64,000 bases of DNA from Bdellovibrionales bacterium (GCA_027459485.1 DAIDIG010000003.1:273248-337247), one strand, 5' to 3'; positions 18,694-28,141 are shown, counted from the stretch's first letter. Notes: generated by a model not told the origin, from the letters alone. Numbers and translations are program-made.

Positions 18694-19599
18694 TTAGGGA
18701 ATCTGAATTCGACGAACAAAGGCGCCTTTCAGCACTTCATTTTGATTGGCCTGATAGGCCAATGCCAGTTTTTTCGTTGAGAAGCGGCCGACCAGCACCC
18801 GATGCCATTTCTTACCATTGACCACTGCGGCCCGCTGTTCGACGTCTACGCCCTTTAATCCCATTTTGGTAATCTTCGCATCAGCCAACGACTTTGTCGG
18901 GAATGCGCCAACTTGTAGCGCGTAATAATGATCCTTTTTTAGCGTGGGCGCGCTCGCCGACGCTGCCGTCGCCCCAATCGCCACTGCCGTCGGCGTGACA
19001 GTTGCGGATTTCTGCGCAGTCGGGGTGGCCATCGCTAAAGCTTGGTGCACGCGATGAGCGAATTTCTTATGAAGTGGAATTAGTTTAATTTTTGGCGCTT
19101 CCGGCGAATTTGCATTCGTTTCGATTTCGGGAACTGATTCGCCCGCAGCCGCTGGAATATCAGTCGCCGATGGCTCGCGATCGTACGATTCGTCAGCGCT
19201 TGGTCGCTGCAAAAGCGAAACGACGACGGCAAAAGGTTCATTATACTTTTGCGAAAGTTTCTCTTGCAGCTCTTTGGCCTCAGCTTTTTTGGTGAATTTA
19301 CCTACGGCAACCTTGTACCAAACTTCACCTCGAACGAACGTCGGGTAATATCGAACGTCGCTCAATTTTTCAGAGCGAAGTTCATCAGCGTGACTGATGG
19401 CATCCCCCTCATTCAGATACGAGGCGACCTGTACCGTGTACGGATATTTCTTTATCTCGTCCGCGCTCATATGTCCGCGATCAGAATCCGCCTGAGCAAT
19501 CATATAAGAGTGCATCAGCTCGTCGATAGCTGAACTGGCGTGCGCCGACCAATAGCTGGGTGTGCAAAGAATTATAAAGACGATCAGAAGTTTTTTCAT
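18694..19599 (-). CDS. Secreted protein with two SPOR domains
   Basis: 301 residues with signal peptide ([20 protein letters not shown], then ASS). Two SPOR domains are visible: residues about 52-125 ([39 protein letters not shown]) and about 225-300 ([39 protein letters not shown]). They are joined by a Pro/Ala/Thr-rich linker. SPOR domains bind denuded glycan strands in septal peptidoglycan, so the protein probably acts at the division site in the periplasm. AGGAG before the ATG supports the start. No lytic or amidase domain is attached. Confidence 0.85.
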   Translation of the reverse strand: MKKLLIVFIILCTPSYWSAHASSAIDELMHSYMIAQADSDRGHMSADEIKKYPYTVQVASYLNEGDAISHADELRSEKLSDVRYYPTFVRGEVWYKVAVGKFTKKAEAKELQEKLSQKYNEPFAVVVSLLQRPSADESYDREPSATDIPAAAGESVPEIETNANSPEAPKIKLIPLHKKFAHRVHQALAMATPTAQKSATVTPTAVAIGATAASASAPTLKKDHYYALQVGAFPTKSLADAKITKMGLKGVDVEQRAAVVNGKKWHRVLVGRFSTKKLALAYQANQNEVLKGAFVRRIQIP

Positions 19600-19672
19600 T
19601 TGGGAGCTCCTGCAATAGGCATCCAGACGTCCCTATCGGCTGGAACTCCCGCAAAATAAACTGGACGAAAGG

Positions 19673-20731
19673 TTAGTTACCTCTGGCGCGGCGAATAGCG
19701 TCTAATAATCGATCGCCGCCACAATCGAACGTCGACTCGAGCCATTCCTGACGAGACATTGCCCCTGCTGAGCTCGTCAAATTTGTTTGAGCACTTTTAC
19801 TAGAATCAGCCGTGCACGATCGATCCTCAATTTCTAACGGGGGGCTTTCCGTTAAATAGACCGGTGCAATACCCGACAAATCCCTTAACATATTTGGCCG
19901 CGGTAACCCCCAATGCCATCTCAGCGAGAGATCGGCGCCGCCGTGTTCTGGGTCCACACCGACGATCGCGCTATGATGCCCGTCTTCCGTCCACACAACT
20001 TGGCCGGTCGGCAATTGAGTGGCGTCCATTAGCAGAAGAAATTCATTTTGCGCAGCCCATTTCATATTTGATGGGGCTATTCGAACGGTCGGGGCAATTT
20101 TCGATGAAAATTCGTGCCGCCCTTCGCGTTTTTCTTCGAGGTAAACGGCACGCCATCGGCTATAGGCGTTTTGCTCCAAAACGTATTGGTAAAGTGTCTC
20201 GTAAATCTTCACGAGCGACAATCCGCTGTTCCAAAGCTTCCCGTTATCCGCTCCGGCGAAACTTGTATACGCGTCGCCCAACCCGACTCGAGCCCATAGC
20301 TTTTGAAATCCGAAACTGCCGAGGCGATTCGCCTCACGAGTAATTTCAGTTTTGATCTGGTTATCGGCAGGGATCAACCGCCCCTTATTCAAAACGAGGT
20401 ACTTTTTTGAAAACGGCTCATTTGCGGCCTGGTTAACTAGCAAACGAAGTTTTTCAGTAGCTGCAATAGCGCCGGCCTTGGTTTGGGCGGACTCAAATAA
20501 ATGCGGAAGTAAAATTTGAAGAAGATGTATGGCCACTCGTTTTGCTGGCGTACCTAGTGGCGGAGTTTGCACTTTTAAGTCATCCTGCGACGCCATGAGC
20601 AACTCCGGGCAATCTTTTTCGATCATGGCTCTCAGGGCGGATTGATTCGCCGCCAGTTCGCGCGAAACAGAAGCTCGGGCCTGCAAACAAAATAGACAAC
20701 CAAGAATAACAAACAGATTACGGGCGATCAT
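19673..20731 (-). CDS. Secreted protein of unknown function
   Basis: I do not recognise this family. With the ATG at 20731 (AGGAGCCCC just upstream) the product has 352 residues and a clear signal peptide, MIARNLFVILGCLFCLQARA. The upstream ATG at 20767 would only add a poor N-region. The mature part is mostly soluble-looking, with an aromatic middle (KLWARVGLGDAYTSFAG, LYQYVLEQNAYSRWRAVYLE) and a TEDGHHSAIVGVDPEHGG segment. The region NEFLLLMDATQLPTGQVVWT near the GHHSAIV phrase recalls papain/NlpC-like folds in shape only; I make no assignment. Its neighbours do not form an obvious operon with it. Confidence 0.7.
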   Translation of the reverse strand: MIARNLFVILGCLFCLQARASVSRELAANQSALRAMIEKDCPELLMASQDDLKVQTPPLGTPAKRVAIHLLQILLPHLFESAQTKAGAIAATEKLRLLVNQAANEPFSKKYLVLNKGRLIPADNQIKTEITREANRLGSFGFQKLWARVGLGDAYTSFAGADNGKLWNSGLSLVKIYETLYQYVLEQNAYSRWRAVYLEEKREGRHEFSSKIAPTVRIAPSNMKWAAQNEFLLLMDATQLPTGQVVWTEDGHHSAIVGVDPEHGGADLSLRWHWGLPRPNMLRDLSGIAPVYLTESPPLEIEDRSCTADSSKSAQTNLTSSAGAMSRQEWLESTFDCGGDRLLDAIRRARGN

Positions 20732-20865
20732 GGGGCTCCTCGCATGAAATGAATGTGAGTGAAGCAAATACGCGGCCAGGTCGCGGGTGTTTCAAATACG
20801 ATTGGCGAGTGCTTTATATCACATTTTGCTTTGAGCGCTGGCAAAATGTTTGACAGGTTGCCAAT

Positions 20866-21933
20866 TTACGAGCGCCCGGCGATTTGGCGATTCGTCCGTT
20901 TGGCGTAGCGGGAAAAGTTGATCACGCCCGACACCACGTCAAATTCAAGTTCGCATTGAGTGCAAATGGCATTGTGATCTTCAAAAAGCTGCAGGGCGGA
21001 GCGACACGAGGGGCAACACACAATATCTAATATGTCTTTGACTTGCTGAATGCCCCGTTGCCGATGAACGTCGGCGGGGCGAGCCCAGACCTGCAATTCA
21101 CCGATCGGCAGACGCAAACGTACGTCCATTACTCCCAACAACCGACAGCCCCATCGTAAAATTCGCGCGAGCCACCGGCTATGCCGCTCGAAACGCGAAA
21201 GAAGATCATGCACACGCAAATGAATCGGCGCCGGCTTCATTTTCAGTACTTCAAAGCCGCATTGCTCAAGCATAGATTTTAACGTTTCGGGAGTGAAATA
21301 AAGATAACTGCGGTCTGGATCTATGTGATACCACCGGCGCCCCAAAAGACGTGCGGACAAACTCTGCAAATTGGGTGTCACGATATGCAGTACGCCCCCA
21401 CTCCATAATGATTCGCGAATTTCTTTGAGCAATCCCTTCGGATGACTCACATATGAAATCACGTCGAACAAAGTCACCAGGTCGAATCGCGCTGTTTGAA
21501 CCGGTATTTTCTCGGGCGAACAGATGAAGCCGTTGAGGCCGTACTGCTCACGCGCATGCAAAACGGCGTACTCTGACACATCGGTGACGTAGACATCCCA
21601 ACCACGGCGTCTTGCCGCCTCACCCATATGGCCGAGGGCGCAGCCGACGTCGAGTAAGCGACCGACCCGATTACCTAGAATTTTTTCAGATTCTTCGAGG
21701 CGCTGAGTAAAGGTTCGCAGATGATTCGAGAATTCAGATCGGTACAAATGATAAACTCCGTTTGGGTTCAGAGAGATGTAATCGCGCTTATAGACGATGG
21801 TGTATTCGGGCGCCGGCGTCGGTACGTACACCATGCCGCAATCTGTGCACTCCACGATGTCGTGCCCCTTAAAAGCATGAAGATTTCGTGAATTCGGACT
21901 TTCGCATAGTGGACATTCAAGCCCAGTTCTCAT
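20866..21933 (-). CDS. SAM-dependent methyltransferase with two zinc-ribbon ends
   Basis: 355 residues in three parts. The N-terminus is a zinc ribbon with CPLC (7-10) and CTDC (29-32). The centre is a class I methyltransferase: [70 protein letters not shown]. The C-terminus (about 305-345) has CCPSC and CTQC, with [10 protein letters not shown] resembling the Trm112p/YcaR-type domain that often starts or activates methyltransferases. The layout of the first two parts matches methyltransferases acting on sugars or lipid-linked substrates; a fused Trm112-like tail is less common. Divergent from the HIT gene with 18 bp between starts. Confidence 0.8.
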   Translation of the reverse strand: MRTGLECPLCESPNSRNLHAFKGHDIVECTDCGMVYVPTPAPEYTIVYKRDYISLNPNGVYHLYRSEFSNHLRTFTQRLEESEKILGNRVGRLLDVGCALGHMGEAARRRGWDVYVTDVSEYAVLHAREQYGLNGFICSPEKIPVQTARFDLVTLFDVISYVSHPKGLLKEIRESLWSGGVLHIVTPNLQSLSARLLGRRWYHIDPDRSYLYFTPETLKSMLEQCGFEVLKMKPAPIHLRVHDLLSRFERHSRWLARILRWGCRLLGVMDVRLRLPIGELQVWARPADVHRQRGIQQVKDILDIVCCPSCRSALQLFEDHNAICTQCELEFDVVSGVINFSRYAKRTNRQIAGRS

Positions 21934-21951
21934 ACTTTAGGTTTCGGATTT

Positions 21952-22293
21952 ATGACGACCATTTTTAAGAAGATTATTGACAAAGAGATACCGGCAAAAG
22001 TCTTATACGAAGATGACCTATGTCTCGCCTTTCACGACGTAAACCCGCAAGCTCCGACTCACGTTTTGGTCATTCCTAAAAAAGAAATCCGCTCGCTCAA
22101 CGAAGCATCGACCGAAGATAAGTCACTTTTAGGTCATTTGTTATTCGTGTGCCCGACGATCGCTCGCCAAATCGGAATTGCCGAAAACGGATATCGGGTG
22201 GTCGTGAATACAAACGACGACGGCGGCCAAACAGTTTTTCATTTGCATTTGCATATCCTTGCAGGTCGGGCGTTGACATGGCCACCAGGCTAG
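21952..22293 (+). CDS. HIT-family purine nucleotide phosphohydrolase (HinT-like)
   Basis: 113 residues, full length for HinT. It begins [20 protein letters not shown], has the [20 protein letters not shown] strand pair and the active-site histidine triad HLHLHIL with GGQTVFHLH before it, plus the terminal GRALTWPPG. HinT enzymes hydrolyse AMP-lysine and aminoacyl-adenylates. Its last 16 bases overlap the next gene. Confidence 0.96.
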   Translation: MTTIFKKIIDKEIPAKVLYEDDLCLAFHDVNPQAPTHVLVIPKKEIRSLNEASTEDKSLLGHLLFVCPTIARQIGIAENGYRVVVNTNDDGGQTVFHLHLHILAGRALTWPPG

Positions 22294-23210
22294 CCCTCGC
22301 GGTCTTTGCCTCTCTCCTTGTTTCATCACCGTTTTCAACAATGGCCCAGACGCCCAATGAACTCCCGCCCCCTCACGGGGCTTTGCTTCAGCAGGCCACG
22401 CAAATTGAGCTCACGCGGATTCAACTCGAAGGTTATCGCAACGAACTTGAAATGTTCGGTATCGGTCAAGAGCTTGGACTTGGCAAAGAGCTGAGCGACG
22501 AATCCATCCGCCGGTACAACAGTTGGCTCAAATACTACGCATTTTCACTTCGCAATATAGCGCTAAACACATTCAACTTCGGCCGACTTTTATTTACTGG
22601 AAACGAGACTCGACTTCTCGACGAATGGCGCGTGCAATCTGCACAATTGGATCACACGATCGCGGCGTTGAAAATTGCATATGACATTATGGGCGAACGC
22701 GACACTAACCTGCAAAATGCTTTTGCGATTGCTGATTCGGAGCCCAAATATGCGGCTGTTCGAACTTGGGTGAACAAGCTCAAGCATAGTCAATGGGCTC
22801 AAGATGTAATGTTCGACGGAACATTACCGATGCGCCCGGTGTTGCCGTCCGATTTGGGCCTTTATTTTAGAACCGATTTCATTGATGAAGATTGGAAGAC
22901 TCTCCTTGCCGAGCAAGGAAATATCGTAAACGTTTACATATTCTGGCGCGGGGCTGCAGCAGTCTCCACTTTCGGGCAATCTTCGCTCGGCCGCAAAGTA
23001 GCCGAAACATTGCGGCTCAATAAATTGGTTGATGCGATTAAAAAATTACCAAAGTCGTTGCAAGGACCAACCCTTTGGATGATCTACGAGACAGCAGACG
23101 GCTGTACAATTCGCTACTTTCAAGTCGCATACGTTGCCGCCCACCATCTTGGTCGTACAGATTTCGTTCGAGTCACGCGTCAACTAAAACGATTCAAGCC
23201 GTTTCGATAA
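22278..23210 (+). CDS. Secreted protein of unknown function
   Basis: 310 residues from the ATG at 22278, which lies inside the end of the HIT gene; earlier in-frame starts would put the signal peptide internally. The signal peptide is [20 protein letters not shown] followed by TMAQ. The mature protein is largely alpha-helical by appearance, with no cysteine-rich or catalytic motif I can name. Phrases such as [20 protein letters not shown] and [18 protein letters not shown] are hydrophobic enough to suggest envelope association. It ends 5 bp from the convergent acid phosphatase gene. Function unknown. Confidence 0.7.
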   Translation: MATRLALAVFASLLVSSPFSTMAQTPNELPPPHGALLQQATQIELTRIQLEGYRNELEMFGIGQELGLGKELSDESIRRYNSWLKYYAFSLRNIALNTFNFGRLLFTGNETRLLDEWRVQSAQLDHTIAALKIAYDIMGERDTNLQNAFAIADSEPKYAAVRTWVNKLKHSQWAQDVMFDGTLPMRPVLPSDLGLYFRTDFIDEDWKTLLAEQGNIVNVYIFWRGAAAVSTFGQSSLGRKVAETLRLNKLVDAIKKLPKSLQGPTLWMIYETADGCTIRYFQVAYVAAHHLGRTDFVRVTRQLKRFKPFR

Positions 23211-23215
23211 TGGTG

Positions 23216-23932
23216 TTAACGCCATTCTGCTTTTATTTTTTCTACGTCTTGCTCAAATCGCGCATTTTTAGATAACTGGGCGAAGATCAAATCGGCTAAT
23301 TTCTTGCCGGCCCTGATATCCGTCGGGTAATGCACTCCCGCAAGAATGCGGTCGCGAGCAACCTGATCGGCTCTCTCGAGATACTGTGCACCATGAGCCG
23401 GATCGATATCCGATAGCACGAGAGCCATCACGCGACTGACAGTCGTGTGGCCGCTCGGGTATGAAAATGACCGGCTTTTGCCCACGCACGGTTCGACGTT
23501 GTTGTGACTGATGTAGGGCCGCGGCCGCTTGAAATCGTTCTTAGCTTCGAAGACAAAATGCGCGGTCAATAAAAACGCCTGATGCAGAATCGGCGTGGCC
23601 ACTTTTAACTCGTGGGCGGTCAGAACGTGATATTTTGGGCCGAAAAATTTTTCGGCATGAAGGGCGTCTCGTTCACCTCGAGCGCGCTCGCATTGCGCAG
23701 AGGTGCGCTCCTTTTGCCATTGCAAAAGCGTTGTCAAATCGGCCCGATCTTGCGGCGAATTGAGCCCCGGCATCGGGGGCAATTCTTTTTCGGCTTCTTG
23801 CGGAGTAAGGCCGATGGCAAACTCCGACGTTGGCAGTTTGTGCCATCCAATACGGTGGCCAGCACGGGCGTTCAACGAAAATCCGGTTGCGAATAAACAT
23901 GTTGCAGTCGCGAATAGCAGCTTACTTTTCAT
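23216..23932 (-). CDS. Class A acid phosphatase (PAP2 superfamily), exported
   Basis: Non-specific periplasmic phosphatase of 238 residues. The three-part PAP2 signature is intact: KNDFKRPRP (K-x6-RP), SYPSGHTT, and RILAGVHYPTD (R-x5-H-x3-D). I chose the ATG at 23932 because it gives a proper signal peptide (MKSKLLFATATCLFATGFSL, then NARA); the TTG at 23953 would start inside the stop of the gene upstream. It would release phosphate for the Pst importer, but no shared regulation is visible. Confidence 0.88.
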   Translation of the reverse strand: MKSKLLFATATCLFATGFSLNARAGHRIGWHKLPTSEFAIGLTPQEAEKELPPMPGLNSPQDRADLTTLLQWQKERTSAQCERARGERDALHAEKFFGPKYHVLTAHELKVATPILHQAFLLTAHFVFEAKNDFKRPRPYISHNNVEPCVGKSRSFSYPSGHTTVSRVMALVLSDIDPAHGAQYLERADQVARDRILAGVHYPTDIRAGKKLADLIFAQLSKNARFEQDVEKIKAEWR

Positions 23933-23949
23933 TTTTCCGACTCCGACTT

Positions 23950-24657
23950 TCAATTCTCGCTCCGATTTTGATTCCCCGATTGGTCATATCGCAAAAGCAT
24001 GAACTCCGCCTTTTCATCACCGGCGTCACGGACCAGCCGCAAAATTTCACTGAATGTTCCTTCTAGCACGAGTTCCGACGGCTGGGTCAAGTTCAAGCCG
24101 AGAAGGGCTCGCGCTTTGGGCGCCTTTTGCCCAAAATATTCAAGAAGCGGGATAAGCCGATAAGGCGTATCCATAATGACCCAAGCACGCGGCTCGGCGA
24201 TAACATTTAGAAGTGCTCGCTCGCGTTCTGAAGTCTCGCGCGGTAAAAAACCAAAAAATACAAACGAACGGATTGGTTCCGATGTTAAGCTAAGCAAAGT
24301 CGTGAGGGACGAGGCCCCTGGTAAGGCGGTTACTGCCACCTTGCGATTGCGACAGAGTTTCACGAGTGCCGGGCCAGGGTCGGCAAATCCCGGCGTGCCA
24401 CAATCGCTGACCAGCGCGACAGTGTGCTTCGCGCACAATTCACACAGGTCGATGACTTCTTTTGGTTTCGTGTGCTCGTTCAATAGGTAAATCGGCTTTT
24501 CTTTTTCATTCTCGTTCGTGATGCCGATTTTTTTAAGTAGCGTCGAGGTGGGGCGATACTCTTCACCGATCACGGCATCGCAGCTTTTTAAGATTTCGCG
24601 TGCGCGGTCCGTTATATCCCCCCAATTGCCGATAGGGGTTGCGACAATGTAAAGCAT
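23950..24657 (-). CDS. RsmI-like SAM-dependent methyltransferase (tetrapyrrole methylase fold)
   Basis: 235 residues beginning LYIVATPIGNWGDITDRARE, which closely matches RsmI, the enzyme that 2'-O-methylates C1402 of 16S rRNA. The next motifs differ: GEEYRPTSTLLKKIGI in place of the usual ED-TRHT segment and SDCGTPGFADPGPALV in place of AGTPLISDPG. The C-terminal domain of true RsmI (about 280 residues) is missing. A related short family of uncharacterised methylases has this length and the xTPGFADPG variant. So it may methylate rRNA or something else; I leave the symbol blank. Its stop touches the next gene downstream. Confidence 0.75.
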   Translation of the reverse strand: MLYIVATPIGNWGDITDRAREILKSCDAVIGEEYRPTSTLLKKIGITNENEKEKPIYLLNEHTKPKEVIDLCELCAKHTVALVSDCGTPGFADPGPALVKLCRNRKVAVTALPGASSLTTLLSLTSEPIRSFVFFGFLPRETSERERALLNVIAEPRAWVIMDTPYRLIPLLEYFGQKAPKARALLGLNLTQPSELVLEGTFSEILRLVRDAGDEKAEFMLLRYDQSGNQNRSEN

Positions 24658-24670
24658 GAACTCAACCCTT

Positions 24671-25123
24671 CTAGGATCCCGGTGGCGATCCGGTTGCCGG
24701 TATAGACGAATTTGACGGCGGCGCTTTCAGTGACGGATCGAAATAACGATGGTGGAGTTTCGGCTTCCAGTAAGCGGGCGGGTTGACAAGATGAAAATGA
24801 ACTTTCGAATCAGTCGACGAACCTAAATTATTTTCGTTTGAATTATCCGAATCAGAGTTAACATCCGCCGGTTGTTGAGGGGGAAAATGCGGATTGAAAT
24901 TTTGACCAGAAGACGGCGGGCCAGGTTCGAATTTTCGCCCACCAAACGGAGATGGCACAGCCGACGGCGGTACCGGTGCGCCCTGTGGGCCGCTTGGACT
25001 GCCAAACACATCGTCATCATTATATCCCTCATCCGTTTGTGCGTGAACTCGAGTCGAGCTCAGCAACACATGAACACTCAAGAGACTACAGCAGACGATT
25101 ATGAAAAGACGCCGAAAGCCCAC
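24671..25123 (-). CDS. Small proline/serine-rich secreted protein
   Basis: 150 residues from a GTG start, with a signal peptide ending at VHAQ. The mature region is low complexity: Pro, Ser, Gly and Asn dominate (PSGPQGAPVPPSAVPSPFGG), with an acidic stretch DVNSDSDNSNENN. No family recognised. The Shine-Dalgarno is weak. It precedes the RsmI-like gene by 13 bp and follows the basic secreted protein by 22 bp, so three small genes may be transcribed together. Confidence 0.6.
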   Translation of the reverse strand: MGFRRLFIIVCCSLLSVHVLLSSTRVHAQTDEGYNDDDVFGSPSGPQGAPVPPSAVPSPFGGRKFEPGPPSSGQNFNPHFPPQQPADVNSDSDNSNENNLGSSTDSKVHFHLVNPPAYWKPKLHHRYFDPSLKAPPSNSSIPATGSPPGS

Positions 25124-25145
25124 AGTGCGTGGTCAGCTCAATTAA

Positions 25146-25379
25146 TTACTGAGCTGCTTCTTTTTTGTGTTTCTTTTTCATGTGGCTTTTCTTTTTCCAT
25201 GCATGGTGTTTTGCCATTTTTGCATGGTGCTTTTTCCAATGCGCAGCTTTTTTAGTCGGCGCATGTGCAGTTGCAGTAGCGGCCGGAGTTGTTCCAGCAT
25301 CGCCGGCTGTGCTGGCTGCAGATTGAGCGTTCACAACAGCAGCAAAAGAAAGAGCTGCGAGTAAACCCAAGATTTTCAT
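25146..25379 (-). CDS. Small Lys/His/Ala-rich secreted protein
   Basis: 77 residues. A signal peptide (MKILGLLAALSFAAVVNAQS) leads to an Ala/Thr-rich stretch and then a strongly basic tail made of Lys, His, Trp and Met (HWKKHHAKMAKHHAWKKKSH). AGGAGA six bases before the ATG supports translation. Composition recalls acid-shock protein Asr of enterobacteria and histidine-rich metal-binding tails, but no homology can be claimed. A perfect 17-bp palindrome lies 23-39 bp upstream of the start. Confidence 0.7.
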   Translation of the reverse strand: MKILGLLAALSFAAVVNAQSAASTAGDAGTTPAATATAHAPTKKAAHWKKHHAKMAKHHAWKKKSHMKKKHKKEAAQ

Positions 25380-25401
25380 AGGTATTCTCCTTTGTGTTCA
25401 G

Positions 25402-25418
25402 CTAGGGACCGTCCCTAG
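25402..25418. promoter_or_regulatory. Perfect 17-bp palindrome, operator candidate
   Basis: CTAGGGACCGTCCCTAG has 8-bp arms around one central base. It lies between the basic secreted protein gene (minus) and the MFS gene (plus), close to where the transcription start of the former would be. The symmetry is certain; a repressor binding here is inferred. Confidence 0.5.
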
Positions 25419-25645
25419 ACATTCGGCCGCATTTGACGCGATAATTACTTTTGATGCAAGCGGTTGTTGGGTTTTTTGACAATATGAGTTAAACACCGCG
25501 TGGGAGTTTTCGCATTTTCGTTCGACAGAATTCCGTCGGTGGAAAATTAATTTTAGACCCTTTATCGCGAGACGAAGATTCAAAGCTCGCGTCATGGCGG
25601 CGTTCTACGTTCTGGGTTTGCCTCATCGGTTACATAGGATATTAC

Positions 25646-26833
25646 TTGTGCCGTGCGAATTTGCCGGCGGCGTTCCCGCTCTTGAGCCTGGCCTTTCATT
25701 ACTCGAATACGCAGTTGAGCTATATCGGAGCCTTTTCCGAAGCTGCTTACGCTTTAGGCAAGTTCATCAATGGGCCGCTGGCGGATAAATTTGGCGGCAA
25801 AAAAGTTTTTATAGTCGGGCTTGCCGGCGCCGTCGGCTTTAACGTGCTATTTGCCTTGAGCCACACCCTCCTCGCCTTCATTTTAGTTTGGTGCGTGTGC
25901 CGGTATTTTTTATCGATGGGCTGGGGCGGCGTCGTAAAAATGATCGGGCACTGGTACCCTCCCGAAAAAAACGGAACCGTAATGGGGTTTATTTCAATCA
26001 ATTTTCAGTTTGGTGGAGTGCTCGGTACAATTCTCGCCGGCTACCTTGTCGCGTGGGGTCTCGGGTGGCGGGCTGTCTTTATCGTTCCGGCCCTTTTAGC
26101 TCTCGCGGTTTTGATTTGGTCAGGGTTCAACTCGCGCGAAAAGCCAGGCGACGTGATCGCCGGGGCGCACGTCGACCGTTCGCATGCCAATATATCGCTT
26201 ACTGTTGTACGCGCGGATGACAAGATCTCGGTGCGGAAAATCATCCGCTCGCTTTTGAGCCTGAGTTTATTCCGTCAATTGTTGACCTTCAGTTTCTTGA
26301 TGCACGTGTTGCGCTCGTTCTTCTTTTTTTGGATCGCCAAGTTTCTGGTCGATATCGGCATGCATGATTCAAGCGCGATCTTAAGTTCGGCTCTGTTCCC
26401 GCTATTCGGCTGCGTCGGGACGATTCTTTTAGGCTGGTACACGGACCGCGTGAGCCCGGGCGATCGCGCTAAACCCATGTGGATCATGCTCGTGCTTCTT
26501 GCCGGGTGTCTGCTGCTCGTCACTGAAGTTATTCACTCCCCCACGATGGTGGTCGCCTTGATGTGCGCCTGTGGGTTTCTCGTGCTGGCGCCGTATTCGA
26601 TGTCGGCCGGCGCGCTCACGCTCGATATTGCGGGCCCCGACGCCGCAGCAACGAGTGCCGGGCTTCTCGATGGAGTCGGCTATATCGCCGGCGCTCTCGC
26701 CACTTTCATCGGCGGCTATGTATCGGATCATTTTGGCTGGCCGACTGTCTTTCGCTTTCTCGCGTGTGCCGCACTGGTAGCGGCCTTCAGCGCCTACCTC
26801 ATGAGCCGTGGATTTCAGCGAACCGGCGGCTGA
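25646..26833 (+). CDS. MFS transporter of the organophosphate:phosphate antiporter type; true start upstream and non-standard
   Basis: At least 395 residues with about 12 spans. It resembles GlpT/UhpT-type carriers: YLCRANLPAAFPLLS at the end of helix 1, GKFINGPLADKFGGKKVFI in the loop between helices 2 and 3, and MGWGGVVKMIGHWYPPEKNG. 25646 is the first standard start (TTG), but it cuts helix 1 in half. The frame continues upstream without a stop and encodes the missing half (SWRRSTFWVCLIGYIGYYLC, 25592-25651), yet no ATG, GTG or TTG is in frame there. Options are an ATT start at 25550, six bases after GGTGGA, or a one-base indel just after the ATG at 25594. Converges with a GlpQ-like gene 18 bp away, which would supply glycerol 3-phosphate. 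Confidence 0.85.
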   Translation: MCRANLPAAFPLLSLAFHYSNTQLSYIGAFSEAAYALGKFINGPLADKFGGKKVFIVGLAGAVGFNVLFALSHTLLAFILVWCVCRYFLSMGWGGVVKMIGHWYPPEKNGTVMGFISINFQFGGVLGTILAGYLVAWGLGWRAVFIVPALLALAVLIWSGFNSREKPGDVIAGAHVDRSHANISLTVVRADDKISVRKIIRSLLSLSLFRQLLTFSFLMHVLRSFFFFWIAKFLVDIGMHDSSAILSSALFPLFGCVGTILLGWYTDRVSPGDRAKPMWIMLVLLAGCLLLVTEVIHSPTMVVALMCACGFLVLAPYSMSAGALTLDIAGPDAAATSAGLLDGVGYIAGALATFIGGYVSDHFGWPTVFRFLACAALVAAFSAYLMSRGFQRTGG

Positions 26834-26851
26834 ATAGAAAATGATAAATTA

Positions 26852-28141
26852 TTATGGACCGGTAACCGTGACGCCGTTGCATTGGGCCAAATAGCGGGCG
26901 CGAAATTTGGCCGCTAGATCGGGGAAGTCCGTGAATAATCCGTCGATCCCGAGCGCGAAAAACTGATTGAATTCGGCGTCTTCACTGCCGCCGTAAAACT
27001 TGCGAACATCCGCATCATCGGCACGAAACGTCCACGGCATCACGTTGAGACCGACCAAATGAGCGTCGTGTACAAACGACGTCGGCTTTGGCAGTGACTT
27101 TGATTTTTCATTGAGCGGGATAATGTAGCTTTTGTCGGGTGAAACCCAGTCCGCATAGCGCGCGATTTTACGCAAACCCTTGGCTGTGGCCATATCACCA
27201 TAAGTGAGCTTACCACCCGCTGCCGCGACATCGGCCGGCTGAAGTGTCGGGTCATCGAGAAGTTGCATAAGCTCGACCTTCACCATTTTTCGAAGCCGCT
27301 TTAAATTGCTGATTTCCATCGACTGAATGATGACCGGCGCCTTGTATTTGTTGTAACCGTATTTGTTTAGCAGCCGCACCAGTTCGCGTTCCGGGTCAAA
27401 CCCGAGCTTATGAAAATAAGTTGAATGCTTAATTTCGGGGATCAGACCGATCGGATGCCTGCGCTTCGCCTGCTCGTCTTTAGCGATTTGCAAATACTCT
27501 TCAAATGTCAAAATGTCGTATTTTCCGTCGTCTTTATGCGAACGGTACGAGAGCCGTTCCTTCGCTTTGAGTTTTTTGATCTGCGCGAGCGTCAAATCTT
27601 CACTGAAAACCCCTTTCTCTTTAACTCCGTCGACTACTTTTTCTGTTATTAAATTGGGGTATACCTGATCGGCATTCGTGGTATCTGAAAGATTGTTTTC
27701 ATGGCGCACGATGAGAATGCCATCCTTCGACATTTCAAGATCGGGCTCGATGTAATCAGCGCCGAGTTCAAGCGCCAAACGGTACGAGCGCTCCGTTTCT
27801 TCAGGTACATAGGCCGGCGCCCCACGATGCCCCACAACCAGCGGTCTGTAAAACCGGCCACGCAAGGGTTTTGGAACACGCGTCGAGTCGCCATTTTCAG
27901 GGCAAATAATTGTGACGGAGTGAGCCGGCACCGGGTTGGGCAGCAGTTGGCTCGACGGTTGTTGGCCTGGTGGCTGTTGGCGGCTTGGTAGCTGATTGGC
28001 CGCCTGTGAATTCGCTTTGGCCTTAGTCGTAGCGATCTTCTGGCTAACCATTGGGGCGGACTTCTCGCTAACCAATTGACAAGCGGTGAGAACAAACGAA
28101 GTTACAACGATGGTTACTGTTAGATACAAAGCTGTTTTCAT
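26852..28141 (-). CDS. Glycerophosphodiester phosphodiesterase (GlpQ-like) lipoprotein
   Basis: 429 residues. The lipobox FVLTAC marks a lipoprotein, followed by a Gln/Pro/Ser-rich linker to about residue 75. The GDPD domain starts at VVGHRGAPAYVPEETERSYR (catalytic His and metal Glu), then GADYIEPDLEMSKDGILIVR with HENNLSDTT, and ends with GIDGLFTDFPDLAAKF. It would cleave glycerophosphodiesters from phospholipid breakdown to glycerol 3-phosphate in the periplasm. Long insertions match the larger bacterial GlpQ class. It is convergent with an organophosphate-type MFS carrier, which supports the pairing. Confidence 0.9.
   Translation of the reverse strand: MKTALYLTVTIVVTSFVLTACQLVSEKSAPMVSQKIATTKAKANSQAANQLPSRQQPPGQQPSSQLLPNPVPAHSVTIICPENGDSTRVPKPLRGRFYRPLVVGHRGAPAYVPEETERSYRLALELGADYIEPDLEMSKDGILIVRHENNLSDTTNADQVYPNLITEKVVDGVKEKGVFSEDLTLAQIKKLKAKERLSYRSHKDDGKYDILTFEEYLQIAKDEQAKRRHPIGLIPEIKHSTYFHKLGFDPERELVRLLNKYGYNKYKAPVIIQSMEISNLKRLRKMVKVELMQLLDDPTLQPADVAAAGGKLTYGDMATAKGLRKIARYADWVSPDKSYIIPLNEKSKSLPKPTSFVHDAHLVGLNVMPWTFRADDADVRKFYGGSEDAEFNQFFALGIDGLFTDFPDLAAKFRARYLAQCNGVTVTGP

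Noticed and set aside
23950..24657. Firm call of rsmI
   Set aside because: The protein is about 45 residues short and the central motifs differ, so only RsmI-like is claimed.
25398..25595. 65-codon minus-strand ORF before the MFS gene
   Set aside because: No Shine-Dalgarno or recognisable sequence, and it covers the upstream coding part of the MFS frame and the palindrome.
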